Below are positions 1 to 9,121 of a stretch of DNA of 64,000 nucleotides, piece after piece. The notes beneath the pieces are model-generated. The model did not search any database. It saw only the letters and a program-made list of their open reading frames with translations, and was not told the origin of the DNA. Where the stretch lies: positions 201,001 to 265,000 of the forward strand of contig CAJNDS010002289.1 in NCBI GenBank assembly GCA_905221605.1. The letters are read 5' to 3'. This DNA is from Symbiodinium natans. Lineage: Eukaryota > Sar > Dinophyceae > Suessiales > Symbiodiniaceae. Each line of letters begins with the position of its first letter. The first letter of the stretch is position 1. A program made the translations under genes and the position numbers.

Positions 1-24
1 TTAGTAGAAGGGGGGAACATCCCA
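1..24. mobile_element. Family B MITE, right end only
   Basis: The window opens with the last bases of a family B element (...GGGGGGAACATCCCA), identical to the right end of the copy ending at 4488. The rest lies outside the window. Confidence 0.6.
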
Positions 25-45
25 AACCTTTAGCCCTAATCCCTA

Positions 46-112
46 AACTTTAAACCCTAAACCCTAAACCCTATTTCCTAAACCCTGAACCCTGAACCCT
101 AAACCCTAAGAG
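46..112. repeat. Degenerate CCCTAAA array
   Basis: Mixed CCCTAAA and CCCTGAA units upstream of the first exon-like island. Confidence 0.8.
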
Positions 113-154
113 TGAGGGTTTAGGGACGCATGAAGCCTTAAACTCAGCCTCCAG

Positions 155-750
155 GTCGTCTCTGAGATATTTCAGCTGCTCCTCGAGGAGGCCCGGGTTT
201 GTCGCCTGGCGCGGAGGGCCCAAAGCCCTAACCCTAAGCCCTAAACCCTGAACCCTAAAACCCTAAAACCCTAAAACCCTAAAACCCTAAAACCCTAAAA
301 CCCTAAAACCCTAAAACCCTAAAACTCTAAAACCCTAAAACCCTAAAACCCTAAAACCCTAAAACCCTAAAACCCCAAAACCCTAAAACCCTAAAACCCT
401 AAAACCCTAAAACCTAAACCCGAACCAAACCCTAGCGTTTTATAAGTCCTTCCCCAAGGGTCAGGTGTCAGCCTTTTAAGTAACCCTTAAGTGCCTAAGC
501 CCTCCCCAAACCCCGAAGCCCCAGACGAGGGAAGCCTCACCCCCACACCCTAAACCCTCAACCTTAAACCCTAAACCCTAAACCCTAAACCCTAAACCCT
601 ACCTAAACCCTAAACCCTAAACCCTAAAACCCTAAGCCCCCAAACTCCCCAGCGAAAGCAGGGACGGACGTTCGCCCCTGGCGCGCGCAGGAGCAGCGAG
701 AGGCGAGCAAAGTGCCAGCGCCTTCCTGGCCTTCGATGAGGCGGGCTCTG
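155..750 (+). CDS. Two exon-like islands of an unidentified gene
   Basis: Exon 155-224 follows CCAG and reads VSEIFQLLLEEARVCRLARR; a GC donor is the likely end. Exon 653-750 follows CCCCAG and reads DVRPWRAQEQREASKVPAPS in the frame that matches the phase left by the first exon. The 428-bp intron holds a (CCCTAAAA)n array and a (CCCTAAA)n array; after the second exon comes a G run and then TTTAGGG. Glu/Arg-rich helical composition; family unknown. A second frame of exon 653-750 is also open, so the pairing is an inference. Confidence 0.5.
241..414. repeat. (CCCTAAAA)n eight-base variant array
   Basis: About 20 nearly perfect copies of an 8-bp unit, one A longer than the telomere heptamer. 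Uniform variant units point to local tandem expansion rather than telomerase addition. Confidence 0.9.
541..640. repeat. CCCTAAA array
   Basis: Mostly perfect heptamers, directly upstream of the exon at 653. Confidence 0.9.
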
Positions 751-957
751 GGGGGGGGGGGGGGGGTTAGGGTTTAGGGTTAGGGTTTAGGGTTTTAGGG
801 TTTAGGGTTTAGGGTTTAGGGTTTAGGGGTTTTTAGGGTTTAGGGTTTAGGGTTTAGGGTTTAGGGTTTAGTTTAGGTTTAGGGTTTAGGGTTTAGGGTT
901 TAGGGTTTAGGGTTTAGGGTTTAGGGTTAGGGTTTAGGGTTTAGGGTTTAGGGTTTA
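750..957. repeat. Poly-G run and TTTAGGG array
   Basis: A G homopolymer of about 17 followed by about 25 TTTAGGG units. With the array at 541-640 it forms an inverted pair around the exon at 653-750. Confidence 0.9.
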
Positions 958-1189
958 CTTACAATACAAGGGGCTTTAGCTTCAGGGTTCGGGTTCAGGG
1001 TTTAGGGCAATTACGGTTCTTCTCAAGGGGGTTTTTCGGGGTTTATTCGGGTTTAGGAGCCGGGGCTTTGGGGTTTAGTGCGGGCTTTGGGCACTTTAGG
1101 GCTACACCGTTCAGGTTGAGGGGCTTTGGGGGCCTCGCACCTCTAAACCCCAACCCCCAAAACCGGTCATCTTTGGCAGCCCTTTGGAG

Positions 1190-1312
1190 GTAGTCCTGGC
1201 CCAGGGAGGTACCCTTTTCCCCCTTTTTTGTGGCTCAGGCTTCCCTCGCAGAGTAGCCAATCCCCAAAAGCGTGCCCTTACTATAATATGGTTAGAGGGC
1301 TACCAAGGTTGT
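1190..1312. mobile_element. Family E MITE-like repeat
   Basis: Starts GGTACCCTTTTCCCCCTTTT and ends with ATATGGTTAGAGGGCTACCAAG; closely similar to 19800-19904 and weakly to 44310-44400 and 46640-46740. Complementary GGTACCC and GGGTGCCC-like ends allow a hairpin. Confidence 0.55.
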
Positions 1313-1400
1313 GTAGGGTTTAGGGTTTAGGGTTCAGGGTTCAGGGTTCAGGGTTTAGGGTGTAGGGTTTAGGGTTCAGGGCTACCAAGGTTGTGTAGGG
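1313..1400. repeat. TTTAGGG/TTCAGGG/TGTAGGG mixed array
   Basis: Degenerate telomere-like units, including a repeat of the GGGCTACCAAGGTTGTGTAG string from the end of the family E element (1300s and 1380s). Confidence 0.7.
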
Positions 1401-1529
1401 TTTGAATCCCATGCGGGGTTTCGATCGCCGCCAAGCAAAGAAGGAAGGTGCTTTGAGGTTCTGAGGTTGGTTTCTGCTTTGGGTCGGTTGGGGTGTTCGA
1501 GGTTTTTGGCGCTGAGGCGTTGAACGCTT

Positions 1530-1642
1530 TGTATATGTATATGTATATGTATATGTAAATGTATATGTATATGTATATGCATATGCATATGCATATGCAT
1601 ATGCATATGCATATGCATATGTATATGTATATATGCTTATAG
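1530..1642. repeat. (TATATG/CATATG)n microsatellite
   Basis: About 18 hexamer units. Translated as alternating His/Met or Ile/Tyr these give spurious open frames; no gene is called. Confidence 0.9.
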
Positions 1643-1779
1643 CTACGCATACATAATATCAACAAATATATACATGATATTTACCAGTGCACGTATTCCG
1701 TATGGTTCGAAAGCTGCTTTTGTGATCTTGTTGCCCTTCAGAGAAAGATACTTAAGTTCTGGACAAAACCTGACACACG

Positions 1780-2060
1780 GGGGGGGGTTCTGGACAAAAC
1801 CTGACACACGGGGGGGGGGGGGGGGGGGGTGAAAAAAGAAAAAAAAGTGGGTGGGGAGGTTGGGTGCAAGGGGGGGGTTGTGGAGGGGTGTGAGTGGAGG
1901 GTGGGGGGTGGGGACAGAAGGCAAAGGGTGAGTTGTGGGGGGTTGTGGGGGGGTGGGTGATGTGGAGGGTGGTTAGGGGGAGGGTGGTGGGTGGGGGGAG
2001 GGGTAGTTGGGTTGGGGGGTGGATTTGGACTGGAGGGAGGGTGGGGGGGGGGGGTTACTG
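1780..2060. repeat. G-rich low-complexity tract
   Basis: Long G runs and GGGTGG units. Open frames here are Gly/Pro/Val artefacts. No exon seen between 1650 and 2216. Confidence 0.8.
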
Positions 2061-2216
2061 TAGGAGCCTTAAAAACTAGAACAAGGTTTTGAGGGTTGCT
2101 ATAATAAAGTTATACAGGGGCCATAAGGGAACATTATTCGTCAGTAACTATTCCTAAACCCTAAACCCTAAACCCCAAACTCCAAACCCCAAACCCCAAA
2201 CCCTAAACCCTAAACC

Positions 2217-2333
2217 CTATTCCGACCCCTCCTTTATGGCTTTCTGGGCTTCAGCGTCTTTCTGAGGGACGCAGCCCGAAGCTGCCAGGTGGGCGTCCAT
2301 CTCCATGCACTTGCTGCAGTGGAAGCTCCTTCC
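2217..2333 (-). CDS. Terminal exon of an unidentified Cys-containing protein
   Basis: On the minus strand an acceptor (GAAGCCAG) follows CCCTAAA repeats and the frame reads HCSKCMEMDAHLAASGCVPQ and on to KEGSE and a TAG stop at 2217-2219. CxxC spacing suggests a zinc-binding turn, too little to name a domain. Telomere-type arrays flank it on both sides. The upstream exons would lie at higher coordinates but 2653-3060 reads better on the + strand, so the rest of this gene is not located. Confidence 0.6.
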   Translation of the reverse strand, partial: GRSFHCSKCMEMDAHLAASGCVPQKDAEAQKAIKEGSE

Positions 2334-2337
2334 CTGG

Positions 2338-2420
2338 CTTCAGGGTTTAGGGTTTAGGTTTAGGGTTTAGGGTTTGGGGTTTAGGGTTTAGGGTTTAGGG
2401 TTTAGGGTTTGGGGTTTAGG
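2338..2420. repeat. TTTAGGG array
   Basis: About 11 units with some TTTGGGG variants, followed by a G run and repeated TTAAGGTTGAGGGCTT text to about 2580. Confidence 0.85.
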
Positions 2421-2652
2421 GTTTTTTTTGGGGGGGGGGGGGGGGAGGGCTTGGGGTCCTTAAGGTTGAGGGCCTTCAGGGTTCTTAAGGTTGAGGGCTT
2501 TAGGTTTTGGGGGTCCTTAAGGTTGAGGGCTTTAGGGTCCTGAAGGTTGAGGGCTTTAGGGTCCTCAAGGCTGAGGGTTTCAGGAACTGGGTCGCGGAGT
2601 TAAGGCGAGTTCAGGCAACCTCGCGTTGCCAACATGGCCCCCATGCTTGCAG

Positions 2653-3060
2653 CTGACGGTTGCCCAAGTGCCCAAGTGCGTACTGTGCCGAGCAGCCTTG
2701 TCTGCGACGAGCATCGCCGGATCTGACATCCCAACTAAGTGACGCCCCACCCACAGATGTGGGACTACGGCAAGAGTTGGTGGTACACCGCGTTGCCAGC
2801 GCTGCAGCATGGACAGCAGGCACAGCAAGACCCCTCGCAAGACACCGGAGCACAGCAGGGAGGAGGAGGCGGGGAGGCGTCGCAAGACACCAGAGCACCA
2901 CAGCAAGACGGCAAGGGAGGGAAGTCGTCGCAGGACGCCGGAGTTCGTTTTTGCGGTTTAGGGCTCAGGGTTTAGAGTTTGCATCTTTTCTAGATAGCCT
3001 CCCCAACAAACATGTTCGGGACTCTGCCCAGCCGCGTGTTATCAAACACATATCCTTGGA
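2653..3060 (+). CDS. Three-exon stretch, Cys-pair and Lys/Arg-rich protein
   Basis: Exon 2653-2738 (after CTTGCAG) reads LTVAQVPKCVLCRAALSATS; exon 2757-2955 reads RCQRCSMDSRHSKTPRKTPE and holds a repeated RKTPEH motif; exon 2994-3060 (after CTTTTCTAG) reads IASPTNMFGTLPSRVLSNTY. Phases join cleanly only if an 18-nt intron (2739-2756, GT...CAG) is removed; the second intron is 38 nt and starts GTTTAGGG. CVLC and RCQRC could form one zinc site. The last exon runs into a family C element. A minus-strand open frame overlaps, so strand confidence is moderate. Confidence 0.5.
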
Positions 3061-3175
3061 GGTTCATGGGTTTCTGTAACCCCCATTATAAATCTACTTT
3101 AACCTACTGAGAGAATTTAGGGGGCTTCTAAGCACAGTTCTCATTGGTGCTGCTAAGAGTACCCAGGAACCTCCA
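3055..3175. mobile_element. Family C MITE, diverged
   Basis: TTGGAGGTTCATGGGT at the left and ACCCAGGAACCTCC at the right form inverted ends; the centre keeps the ACTTATAACCTACT-like core of other copies. Confidence 0.7.
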
Positions 3176-3390
3176 CATAGTAGGAACCCCACAAGGCCAA
3201 AAGGCCACAATCGGCCTTCGTTTAGAGAGCAACCAGCTTGGCTCGTCTTTACTAAGGAGCCGTTTCCAGATTCTCCCCCCAACCTTATTCTCGGCGCATC
3301 CAAAAACCAAGTGCCCCTTGCTTTCCTTGAGGACCGGTTTCCAAAAAAAAGTGATGGCGACTGGCAGTGTAGGGGTGTGGGGGGCCCTAA
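3176..3390. other. Unique stretch without a confident gene
   Basis: Both strands carry 60-100 codon open frames, neither with convincing splice boundaries. Nothing recognised. Confidence 0.4.
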
Positions 3391-3562
3391 AACCCTCAAA
3401 CCCTCAACCCTAACCCTGAAACCCTGAAACCCTCAACCCTAAAGCCTAGGAACCCGAAACCCTCAACCGTAAACCCTCAACCCTCAACCCTCCCCGAAAC
3501 CCTAAACCCTAAACCCTGAACCCTAAACCCTAAACCCTAAACCCTAAAACCCTGCACCCTAA
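3390..3562. repeat. CCCTAAA/CCCTCAA/CCCTGAA array
   Basis: Mixed variants becoming pure CCCTAAA just before the exon at 3568. Confidence 0.85.
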
Positions 3563-3567
3563 GCGAG

Positions 3568-3649
3568 GTTTCGCACCACCCTGCTGGAGGGCAAGTGCTT
3601 GCTCTCCCACAGCAAGACCGAGCACTGCGGCCCAGCCTGTCCCTTCTAG
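3568..3649 (+). CDS. Exon-like island, unidentified
   Basis: After CTAAGCGAG the frame reads TTLLEGKCLLSHSKTEHCGP and then a TAG that merges with the first TTTAGGG unit. It may be a last exon. Both flanks are telomere-type arrays (C-strand left, G-strand right). Confidence 0.5.
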
Positions 3650-3654
3650 GGTTT

Positions 3655-3860
3655 TCGGGTGTAGGGTTTGGGGTTTAGGGTTCAGGTTTAGGGTTTAGGA
3701 TTTAGGGTTTAGGGTTTAGGGCTTAGGGCTTAGGGTTTGGGGTGTAGGGTTTAGGGTTTAGGGTTTGGGGTGTAGGGTTTAGGGTTTAGGGTTTAGGGTG
3801 CAGGGTTTAGGGTTTAGGGATTAGGGTTCAGGGTTCAGGGTTTTGGGATTAGGGTTAGTC
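3655..3860. repeat. TTTAGGG array with variants
   Basis: About 28 units, including TTTGGGG, TGTAGGG and TGCAGGG. 3860-4220 holds degenerate text and no secure exon. Confidence 0.85.
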
Positions 3861-4227
3861 TTTATGGTTTCCGGGTAGCTTTTTGTTGGGGTTCTCCGCA
3901 AGCCCCAAGCCCGCAACCGGTTCAGGACTCAAAGGGCTTCCACAAGGTTTTCGAAAATGGGATCAGCTGTGTTTTGTAGTGAGGCCACTGACGTATCGGG
4001 GGTCTAGGGTTTAGAGTGGCCGGCACAGGGTGCGTGTGCGGGGGGTAAGGGTTGGTGTTTCTTGCTTCCATGTTGGCAATGGAGCATTGCAGCTAAACCC
4101 TAAACCCTAGACCCGAAACCCTAAACCCTAAACCCCCAAGCCCGAGGCAGTAGAGCTACTCCACCTTTCAGGGGCCTCTACGGACGTTCGGGCTCGTTCG
4201 TCCGGCCGAGGTCGCTAACCCTTGCAG

Positions 4228-4267
4228 AGGCCGCGGGTGTCCAGCCAGCCAGCCTGGGTTTTCATTG
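4228..4267 (+). CDS. Short exon ending at a family B element
   Basis: After CCCTTGCAG the frame reads RPRVSSQPAWVFIEG before the family B element begins at 4268. Unidentified. Confidence 0.4.
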
Positions 4268-4488
4268 AGGGGCGCAGTTTGGGATGTTCCCCAAACTTGG
4301 AGGTTCATGGTACTTATGAACCGATTGTAACTGTACTTATAACCTCATTAGGGCACTTTAGGGGCTTATAAGTGGGTTATAAGTGCAGCTACAAATGGTT
4401 AATAAGTACCATGAACCTCCAAGTAGGGATTAGAATAGGGGGTACTATAATCTCTATTAAGGACTGTTAGTAGAAGGGGGGAACATCC
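4268..4488. mobile_element. Family B MITE split by a family C MITE
   Basis: TTTGGGATGTTCCCC (4268-4283) and the right part AGGGATTAGAATAGGGGG...GGGGAACATCCC (4425-4488) are the two ends of one family B element in reverse orientation. Between them lies a complete family C element (4294-4424). Confidence 0.75.
4294..4424. mobile_element. Family C MITE, complete copy
   Basis: ACTTGGAGGTTCATGGTACTT at the left is the inverse of AAGTACCATGAACCTCCAAGT at the right; centre AT-rich with GGTTATAAGT units. About 131 bp. Nested in family B, so it inserted later. Confidence 0.85.
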
Positions 4489-4573
4489 CTAAACCCTAAA
4501 CCCTAAACCCTAAACCCTAAACCCTAAACCCTAAACCCTAAACCCTAAACCCTAAACCCTAAACCCTAAACCT
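4488..4573. repeat. CCCTAAA array
   Basis: Twelve perfect heptamers bordered on both sides by family B right-end text (TTAGTAGAAGGGGGAACA repeats at 4574-4595). Confidence 0.95.
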
Positions 4574-4659
4574 TAGTAGAAGGGGGAACAGTGGTGCCAG
4601 GTAAGCCCTAGCCCTGAACCCTGCACCCTAACCCCTGGAGCCAGGTCGTGGGGATGTCA

Positions 4660-4740
4660 GAGTTTAGGGTTTAGGGTTTAGGGTTTAGGGTTTAGGGCTT
4701 AGGGTTTAGGGTTTAGGGTTTAGGGTTTAGGGTTTAGGGT
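4660..4740. repeat. TTTAGGG array
   Basis: Eleven near-perfect units. 4741-5100 then holds mixed text with no convincing exon. Confidence 0.9.
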
Positions 4741-5301
4741 GGCCTTAAAAGAACTCAAGTGATGGGTGATAGGTGTTGAGTTCTGGAGTTTGGGGCCTAC
4801 GGGCTTGGAGTTTGCACAGTCCCACCCTAAGGCCACCAATTGGCTGAGGGCTTTAAAGGGTTCAGGGGTTTGGGGTTTAGGACTTAGGGTTTAGGGTTTA
4901 GGGGGATGTACTGCGAAGCTCCAATGAAGTCTCAAGAATGTATGGTGTGGGTTCAAGGTTGAGGGAATGTTTTGAGTAGGTTATGAGTAGGCTCATGAAT
5001 AATGCGTACTTGGTTAGCCTCATTACATCCTGGTTTATCCAAGGTTTCTTTGATGCCTTTCCAGACCCAAACCCTTAACCTCAGAGTTTGAACCTATACC
5101 CTCAACCCTAAACCCTAAACCCTAAGCGCCACTACTTCAACCCGTTCTCCCTAAACCCTAAACCCTAACCCCTGAACACTAAACCCTAAACCCTGAGCCT
5201 CAACCCTAAACGCTAAGCCCTAAACCCGAAACCCCAAACCCTAAACCCTAACAGTCCCTCAAGCGTGTTTTCGGTCCGAACTGGTCTGCTTCTCTCCGCA
5301 G

Positions 5302-5380
5302 GAGCAGATGGCTGAATACATTTTTCTGTCAAGCCCATCCTGGGCGGGGGCCCCAGGAGGATGCCCGCAGTTCCCCCTGG
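5302..5380 (+). CDS. Exon, unidentified
   Basis: A good acceptor (CTTCTCTCCGCAG) precedes a frame reading EQMAEYIFLSSPSWAGAPGG and ending at GGTTTAGTG. C-strand repeats lie upstream. Family unknown. Confidence 0.6.
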
Positions 5381-5399
5381 GGTTTAGTGTTTAGGGTTT

Positions 5400-5640
5400 A
5401 GGGTAAACCCGAAACCCGAAACCCTAGACCCTAGACCCTCGACCCTGAACCCTCAGCCCTAAACACTAGACCCTAGACCCTAGACCCTAAACCCTAAGCT
5501 GTAAAACCCAAGCCCTTTGAGGCCCCCTGAGCCTGGCAACCCTCAACCCCAAGTCTGAAGCCCTCAGCCCTAAATTCTAAGCCCTGAGCCCTAAACCCTA
5601 AAACCCAAAAACACTAAAACTCTAAAACCCTAAAAGCCCT
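5400..5640. repeat. Degenerate CCCTAGA/CCCTAAA text
   Basis: Variants such as CCCTAGA and CCCTCGA; AT-rich spacer with (TA)n follows at 5640-5830. Confidence 0.7.
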
Positions 5641-5924
5641 AAAGAGCAAATAAGCAAATGATCATTTGAAAGATGAGAATACGAAGAATATATTCAAATT
5701 TTTTGGGTGTTTCTTCCAAAAAAACCTCCAAAAATATTGGAAAAATGAAAATATATATATATATATATATATATATTATCGTACGATTCTTGATTTTTCA
5801 TATTGATATCTAGAAATATAGCATCGGAGAAAGTATGAGATATTTCACTTGTTGAAAGCCCCCAAACGCCCTAAAGCCCAAAAGCCCCAAAACCTCAGCC
5901 CATCTCTTTCTTCCCCTGTCTTTC

Positions 5925-6075
5925 TGTGTCGGGTTGCCAGGTTGCCATACAGAAGCCACACTAAAGCCCTTGGATACCCCCGACAGACGCCCATAGCTCA
6001 GAACCCTTTAAAGAAGGCAAGTCCAAGTTCAAGTTCAAGGCCGTACGACCCTACCCGGATCTCTCTATATGCCTC
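5925..6075 (+). CDS. Possible exon, frame uncertain
   Basis: A pyrimidine-rich tract and TTGCCAG precede a frame reading LPYRSHTKALGYPRQTPIAQ. No clear donor. Confidence 0.3.
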
Positions 6076-6164
6076 ATACAGTAACCCTTAGATATCATCC
6101 TTATGATAGGGGCCTCTCTTATGGGGAATGGGTTTAGCCTTTAGGGATGAGGGTCATTTTGGGA

Positions 6165-6167
<3 letters not shown>

Positions 6168-6200
<33 letters not shown>
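6168..6200. repeat. Poly-C run (about 33)
   Basis: Uninterrupted C homopolymer; length probably unreliable in assembly. Confidence 0.9.
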
Positions 6201-6201
<1 letters not shown>

Positions 6202-6275
6202 CAATTTAAAGTCTGAAGCTGGGTTTAGTGTTTAGGGTTTAGGGTTTAAGGCTGGACTTGGGACTTGGGCCGAAG

Positions 6276-6335
6276 TGCCATGTTGAGCCCTCAAGTCTTC
6301 TCGAGGATCCTCCTGCGCCAATCCTAAAGCACTGA
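6276..6335 (+). CDS. Terminal exon, unidentified
   Basis: After GGGCCGAAG the frame reads CHVEPSSLLEDPPAPILKH and stops at TGA (6333-6335), next to a TTTAGGG array. Confidence 0.55.
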   Translation, partial: CHVEPSSLLEDPPAPILKH

Positions 6336-6338
6336 AGG

Positions 6339-6515
6339 TTAGGGTTAGGGTTTAGGGTTTAGGGTTTAGGGTTTAGGGTTTAGGGTTTAGGGTTTAGGGT
6401 TTAGGGTTTAGGGTTTAGGGTTTAGGGTTTAGGGCTCAGGGTTCAGGGTTCAGGGTTTAGGATTTAGGGTTTAGGCTTTAGGGTTTAGGGTTTAGGGTTG
6501 AGGCTTCAGGCTTCA
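6339..6515. repeat. TTTAGGG array
   Basis: About 24 units grading into GGCTTCAGG variants. Confidence 0.9.
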
Positions 6516-6604
6516 GGCTTCAGGCTTGAGGGGAACCCCCATCACCCCAAGCCCCGAAATCCCATCAGCCCTACCCGGACCCTGAATGTCCCAAATCCCC
6601 TCAG

Positions 6605-6638
6605 AAGACCCTAAACAAAGTTCCCGCCATAAAGTTGA
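6605..6638 (+). CDS. Short exon candidate
   Basis: Acceptor AAATCCCCTCAG, then KTLNKVPAIKL before GGCTTAGGG. Very short, so weak. Confidence 0.35.
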
Positions 6639-6872
6639 GGCTTAGGGTTTAGAGGTTTAGGGCTTAGGAAGCATAGGATTTAGATGGGTGTAGGGGTTTG
6701 GAGATTTAGGGTTTCGGGTAGACCCGAAACCCTCGCAAATCCCGGAATCCCCAAAGCACCTGAACTCTCCAGACCAACTTCAACCCTCTAACCGCCCCTG
6801 ACCCCAAACCTAATCCCTAAACACCAAACCCCAAACCCAAAACCCCAAACCCTAAGACCTAAACCCACGAAG

Positions 6873-6968
6873 CCCCGTAAGAAGTCGAGGTTGGCGACTT
6901 CCCGGGACTCGCGAAGCGATGTTCGCAACTCATCGCCCAGAGACTTTCGCCCGGGCCGAAGGGGACTG
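6873..6968 (+). CDS. Exon encoding an Arg/Ser-rich segment
   Basis: After CCACGAAG the frame reads RKKSRLATSRDSRSDVRNSS and ends at GGGTTTAGGG. RS-type composition is typical of disordered regions; no domain named. C-strand repeats upstream, G-strand array downstream. Confidence 0.55.
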
Positions 6969-7047
6969 GGTTTAGGGTTTAGGGTTTAGGGTTTAGGGTT
7001 TAGGGTTTGGGGTTTAGGGTTTAGGGTTTAGGGTTTAGGGTTTAGGG
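6968..7047. repeat. TTTAGGG array
   Basis: Eleven units. 7050-7440 is mostly degenerate; a weak exon (FSEFGSMGTFGPP) may lie at 7060-7100. Confidence 0.85.
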
Positions 7048-7448
7048 AGACATGTGGTGTTGCAGGTTCTCTGAATTTGGATCCATGGGTACTTTTGGGC
7101 CCCCGATGTAGTGCGGCCCCCTTGAACTAAGGGCCTCGAAATCAAAAGGGACCCTAACTCTTTTCGAGAACTACCCAGGCTGAAGTAAGGGGAACCATTC
7201 AGGGGATTAGGGTTTTTAGAGTTTCGGGACTGACACAGGTCTTTTGTGGCTTGAAGTTTCGGGGTTTGTGAAGGGGTTCTAGAGACTTGGCTACGGGGTC
7301 GAGGGCTGATTGGGGGTTTAGGTTTGAGGTCTTAGCTTTTGGGCTTCTGCAACGACTTTGGGGCTTTTTTGGGGGATTTGGGGCTTAGGGTTCAGGGTTT
7401 GAGGGCCTCGAGACGCTCTTACTTGAGTTTTAGGGTTCAGTTAGTTAG

Positions 7449-8391
7449 CGGAGGGTTTATGGCATCACTCCTACTTGCAGAAGAAGAACCCATGGCCTCA
7501 TCTATACCCACTACCTGGCACTTCCATCCAGGAATGGGCAGAGGCGGGGTCGTCGCATCTGTCAAGGTGTGCAAGTTGAAGGACTTTGTTTGTGATGGAG
7601 CCCTTTGCGCCACGATTAGCCTTGGTGACGTTGAAGTGGACAGACAGCCGCTGCCAGGGCGGGTTTAGGGTTTAGGGTTTGGGGTTTAGGGTTTAGGGTT
7701 TAGGGCAAGCTTCTCTCTTCATCGCATGGTGTTCCCGATGATTGCTTCTGCCTTTTTCCCTGGCGACCGCGTCTCCTGCGTGGGCTCAGACGAGGATGTA
7801 CTTGGAGGTTCATGGGTACTTAGAACCCCAATGATAAGTCTACTTATAACCTACTTAGAGGACTTAGGGGGCTTATAGGTACAGTTACAGTTGGGGTTTT
7901 AAGTACCTGAACCTCCAGGTATACCTTTTCCGTAGGGAGTCGCAGGGAAAGTGGATGGACGGCAGCGACGAGCGTATGCCCCAAATGGGCAAATGGGCGT
8001 GAAATCACGGAAAAAATCGTGGCACCTCGGGTCTGAGGATTTCCTACGAATTTCCTAAGAACCCCTAAAAACTAAAATATTTTCTGCCTTATTAAGGGTA
8101 ATGGAAGGAATATGTTTTTTAGATGTTCTTTTGGGGTTCTTAAGCAACTCGTAGGTACCTTCAGATTAAGAATCGCGCCCCAAGAGTAGCCAAGAGGTTG
8201 GACTGCTTGAATACCGTGTTTGGATAAACCTTAAGCTTACATGCGCTTTAGGGTTTAGGGTTTAGGGTTTAGGGTTGAGGCCCTTGAAGGAGATTGTTGC
8301 TGCTGCTTCTGCAGTACTGCTCTTGGTCGTCTTCATCTTCGCCCTTTGTCTTCGAAGACGCCGGTCCGGTGAGCAAGCACGTAGCCTTCGG
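7449..8391 (+). CDS. Multi-exon gene with a membrane-spanning C-terminal segment
   Basis: Exon 7449-7658 reads TWHFHPGMGRGGVVASVKVC and ends at a GC donor; exon 7710-7797 reads FSLHRMVFPMIASAFFPGDR in matching phase; exon 7936 to about 8034 reads QRRAYAPNGQMGVKSRKKSW; exon 8165-8222 reads IKNRAPRVAKRLDCLNTVF; exon 8315-8391 reads LLLVVFIFALCLRRRRSGEQ, a hydrophobic helix closed by a basic stop-transfer patch, ending at GTTTAGGG. The introns are, in order, a telomere-type array, a family C element, a family H hairpin and a telomere-type array. Product unknown; the phase of the later exons is less certain. Confidence 0.6.
7799..7920. mobile_element. Family C MITE in an intron
   Basis: ACTTGGAGGTTCATGGGT / CTGAACCTCCAGGT inverted ends; occupies almost all of the intron between 7797 and 7936. 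Confidence 0.8.
8036..8160. mobile_element. Family H hairpin element in an intron
   Basis: CCTACGAATTTCCTAAGAAC at the left pairs with GTTCTTAAGCAACTCGTAGG at the right; AT-rich centre. It fills the gap between the exons ending near 8034 and starting at 8165. Confidence 0.65.
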
Positions 8392-8482
8392 GTTTAGGGT
8401 TTAGGGTTTAGGGTTTAGGGCTTAGGGTTTAGGGTTTAGGGTTTAGGGTTTAGGGTCTAGGGTTTAGGGTTTAGGGTTTAGG
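8388..8482. repeat. TTTAGGG array
   Basis: About 13 units; an 8524-8555 fragment of family C follows (CTTGGAGGTTTATGG). Confidence 0.9.
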
Positions 8483-8703
8483 GGAGATGGAGACCCGTAG
8501 CGTGCATCGCTATTCAGCCAGCTTGGAGGTTTATGGTACTTACTAACCAAGTATTTAAGAGCCTCCGGCTCAAGCCGCCGACCCCGCTGGAGCATAGTTG
8601 AGAGGTCTAAACCTGCTCGCATGGTTCGAAGATCATCCCAGCCTGCTCGGCAGAGTTCTGTGAAAGCACCAGGACAAGCTCAAGCCAAAAGACAGGTGCG
8701 TGG

Positions 8704-8784
8704 GGGTGGGGGGGGGGGGGGGAGGGGGGGGGGGGGGGTAGGGGGGGGGTGGGGGGGGGGGGGGGGGGTTTGGGGGGGGGGGGT
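8704..8784. repeat. Poly-G tract
   Basis: Nearly pure G interrupted by single T/A bases. Gly-rich open frames across it are artefacts. Confidence 0.9.
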
Positions 8785-8888
8785 GCCGAAAACGCTGATT
8801 TTGCTGAGGGCGCCCCTACCCCCCTGTGCTGAACCGCCTGTTTACGCTGTGCGGGTGGCGCGGTCCTCCACGAAAAAATTGTGCACCG

Positions 8889-8889
<1 letters not shown>

Positions 8890-8927
<38 letters not shown>
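8890..8927. repeat. Poly-C run (about 38)
   Basis: With the G tract at 8704-8784 it makes an inverted G/C pair around a 100-bp unique segment. Confidence 0.9.
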
Positions 8928-9008
8928 ACGTTTTGGGGGGGGTAAGGAGGGAAAGAGGGAGGTTTCCACCTCCTCAAACCCATCCAACACGCCGCCAGGG
9001 TCGGCGGA

Positions 9009-9121
9009 CAACTGTACTTATCACCCATGTATAAGCCCCTTAAGTGCCCTAATATGGTTATAAGTACAGATACAGTTATAAGTACAGGTATAATTGGTTA
9101 GTAAGTACCATGAACCTCCAA
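9009..9121. mobile_element. Family C MITE, left end missing
   Basis: Keeps the ATAAGTACAG core and the right end TACCATGAACCTCC. Confidence 0.7.

Noticed and set aside
1369-1665. Open frames of alternating Ile/Cys/Tyr or His/Met
   Set aside because: Translation of the (TATATG)n microsatellite in different frames.
4488-4573. Chromosome end suggested by pure telomere repeat
   Set aside because: Dozens of such arrays in both orientations are spread evenly through unique DNA, so these are interstitial.
8607-9034. Gly- or Pro-rich open frames of 134-137 codons
   Set aside because: They run through poly-G and poly-C tracts; no splice sites or other coding sign.
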